Virus record (IMG/VR): IMGVR_UViG_3300047354_000991
Location: 1-21,740 of that record
Origin: a virus
Direction: 5' to 3' (one strand)
DNA length: 21,740 nucleotides
Under the pieces are notes generated by a model. It was not told the origin of the DNA. It searched no databases and saw nothing but the letters and a program-made list of their open reading frames with translations. The position numbers were made by a program, and so were the translations under genes. Numbering within the stretch: the first letter of the stretch is position 1; every line of letters begins with the position of its first letter. Positions 20,512 through 21,740 of this stretch are shown here, one piece after another.

Positions 20512-21314
20512 TAATCGTTATCCACCAAAATAATTGAAAAGTCCGAGGCTACTGTAGCATTCGATGCTCCATTTACTCTTAGATCAATATCTGTTTTTTC
20601 ATTAAATTTAAGAGGTACAGGAAAATCTAACTGTTGATTATTCTGATATAATGCCATTACCGTTTGTGAACGAAAGGCTCCACCGAAAGGTCTTGCAAAT
20701 AATGATAAAACAGTTTCTTGATTCTTAGATGCAGATGCATGAATATTCATCATATATCCAGTTTTTCCGGCCGGTACTGTATAGAAACATTGCAATGTTT
20801 GGCCATATCCTGCAGCAATTTCTGTTACTACAGTTGTTCCATTTTTTACAGATATTTTACCAACATTTGTATCATCATGCATGAAGGCACGATTGACTCT
20901 ATGAAATATAGTTGAACCTGCGACTGGTGATGTGCCTGTGAGTGTTAGTGTTTCCTCTACAAAATTATAATCTGTATCCAATCCTTGAATTGTAATATCG
21001 CCAGTGTCAGATCCCGAACCAGATACAGCTGTAATAGTATCAGCTACGGTGGCCCAAGGATAAAGGGCAGAGGTAGATGTATCTGCTGCAGTCCATACGG
21101 TAGACCAACCAGACCCAGAAGTGCCAAAGACTGCACCATATTTGTGCACACCAGCATATCCATCCAAATCTCCGGCCGCAATAATAACATTTGATGCTGC
21201 GCCAAATGTGTTAATAATATTGCCATCTTCATCAGAAATCATCACAACTTCGTGAATATCACGATTTGCATTTGAATGATAATGTCTACCTCTGCTTACA
21301 GAATATTGTGCCAT
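20511..21314 (-). CDS. Beta-rich virion structural protein
   Basis: A 267-residue protein starting MAQYSVSRGRHYHSNANRDI, then a Gly/Ser/Thr-rich beta protein with GDITIQGLDTDYNFVEETLT at about 104-123, HRVNRAFMHDD, a YTVPAGKTGYMMNIHAS block, and a C-terminal beta part ending FSIILVDND. The ITIQGLDxxYxxVEETLTLTGT and VPAGKTGYM blocks are typical of virion structural proteins of marine myo- and podoviruses. It has no leader of the [LI]-x-E type, unlike its downstream neighbours. It begins immediately after the upstream stop codon. Precise location in the virion is unknown. Confidence 0.78.
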   Translation of the reverse strand: MAQYSVSRGRHYHSNANRDIHEVVMISDEDGNIINTFGAASNVIIAAGDLDGYAGVHKYGAVFGTSGSGWSTVWTAADTSTSALYPWATVADTITAVSGSGSDTGDITIQGLDTDYNFVEETLTLTGTSPVAGSTIFHRVNRAFMHDDTNVGKISVKNGTTVVTEIAAGYGQTLQCFYTVPAGKTGYMMNIHASASKNQETVLSLFARPFGGAFRSQTVMALYQNNQQLDFPVPLKFNEKTDIDLRVNGASNATVASDFSIILVDND

Positions 21315-21740
21315 TTAAATTTTCACTCTAGGTTTAATTGTACCTTGGGTTACAGTCTGAATTTTAATATCTTTTCTATTTACTGATTTAATTGCCAAAA
21401 CATTACCGGCAGCATTACTCAACAATCTTACCTTTTCAACTGGATCATCCGGATCCAATTTTACACTGGCGTTATTATTAATAAAGATTACCGGGGTTGT
21501 TCCAAAATACACACCAGCTACTTTCGCATACTCATCTTCTATTTTTTTGTATTCTCTAGGATATGCCTTTTGGATTGCTTCTAGATTTTTAGGTCCAACT
21601 TCATTTTGTCCTTTACCAGCAGATTTTAGTCCTAATTCATTTTTTAATCTTACCAGCTCATTAACCATTTTACCTAATGCAGCAGTACCACCTAATTTAA
21701 ATCCATATACTGTTTTATCATTTGCAGAATATAAACTAGC
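21315..21740 (-). CDS. C-terminal part of a phage structural-region protein (partial)
   Basis: The frame is open from the right window edge: reading in from 21740 gives ASLYSANDKTVYGFKLGGTA, then ALGK before the internal ATG at 21668. The gene therefore almost certainly starts outside the window and the Met at 21668 is internal. It continues with a helical region (NELVRLKNELGLKSAG), AYPREYKKIEDEYAK, GVYFGTTPVIFINNN, VRLLSNAAGNVLAIKSV and a basic end (TIKPRVKI). I do not recognise a named family; similar C-termini occur in marine phage structural-region proteins. The stop is adjacent to the next ATG. Confidence 0.7.
   Translation of the reverse strand, partial: ASLYSANDKTVYGFKLGGTAALGKMVNELVRLKNELGLKSAGKGQNEVGPKNLEAIQKAYPREYKKIEDEYAKVAGVYFGTTPVIFINNNASVKLDPDDPVEKVRLLSNAAGNVLAIKSVNRKDIKIQTVTQGTIKPRVKI

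Noticed and set aside
21315-21668. ATG at 21668 as the true start of the rightmost gene
   Set aside because: The frame is open to the window edge with protein-like sequence upstream, so this Met is probably internal.

Overview
This window looks like part of the genome of an AT-rich marine T4-like tailed phage (myovirus). Every gene I can support lies on the minus strand and is packed with 1-4 nt stop/start overlaps. The gene set fits that group: phoH, a T4-type RNase H (FEN family), a B12-dependent ribonucleotide reductase (nrdJ), a DUF1353 protein, an overlapping spanin pair, FG-GAP and cadherin-like fibre proteins, and a long run of small 'marine T4-like only' proteins. The host cannot be read from the sequence. 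The low GC content and marine-type gene set would suit SAR11-like or other AT-rich marine bacteria, but that is inference. Transcription runs from high to low coordinates.

Layout in transcription order. (1) 21740-20511: end of a partial virion-type protein and a beta-rich structural protein. (2) 20511-15865: six consecutive genes whose first 9-12 residues share an aromatic/aliphatic pattern ending in [LIF]-x-E, closely resembling the capsid-targeting and cleavage sequence of T4 internal head proteins. Two encode apparent nucleotidyl-transfer enzymes (a ligase-fold protein and a HIGH-type nucleotidyltransferase); the others are small and very basic. I propose that they are head-packaged proteins. 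(3) 15865-13363: a coiled-coil membrane protein, a charged protein with a Cys4 cluster and an EF-hand loop, and three conserved phage proteins. (4) 13366-10051: two paralogous fibre/adhesin proteins with a small basic gene between them. (5) 10019-7782: lysis/membrane cassette with overlapping i-spanin and o-spanin, two more small membrane proteins, a DUF1353 protein and a small conserved protein. (6) 7674-1: nucleotide and DNA metabolism: nrdJ, two tiny cysteine-rich proteins, a sulfotransferase, a GIY-YIG protein, RNase H, small conserved proteins, phoH, an FkbM methyltransferase, and the first codons of one more gene.

Regulation. Three near-identical promoters (TTTACA, 17 nt, TATAAT) occur only in region 6, each 34-43 nt upstream of a start codon. 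A strong intrinsic terminator sits at 2456-2489. I found no such promoter upstream of 7.8 kb; the only candidates there are two T4-late-type TATAAATA octamers (a third lies in region 6), at about chance frequency. The early/middle versus late boundary therefore probably lies at about 7.7-7.8 kb. No tRNA, CRISPR, insertion sequence or integrase was seen. Five small genes shorter than 60 codons are described at 2276-2443, 4063-4197, 5195-5332, 5310-5471 and 11829-12002. No gene-free stretch exceeds about 110 nt.
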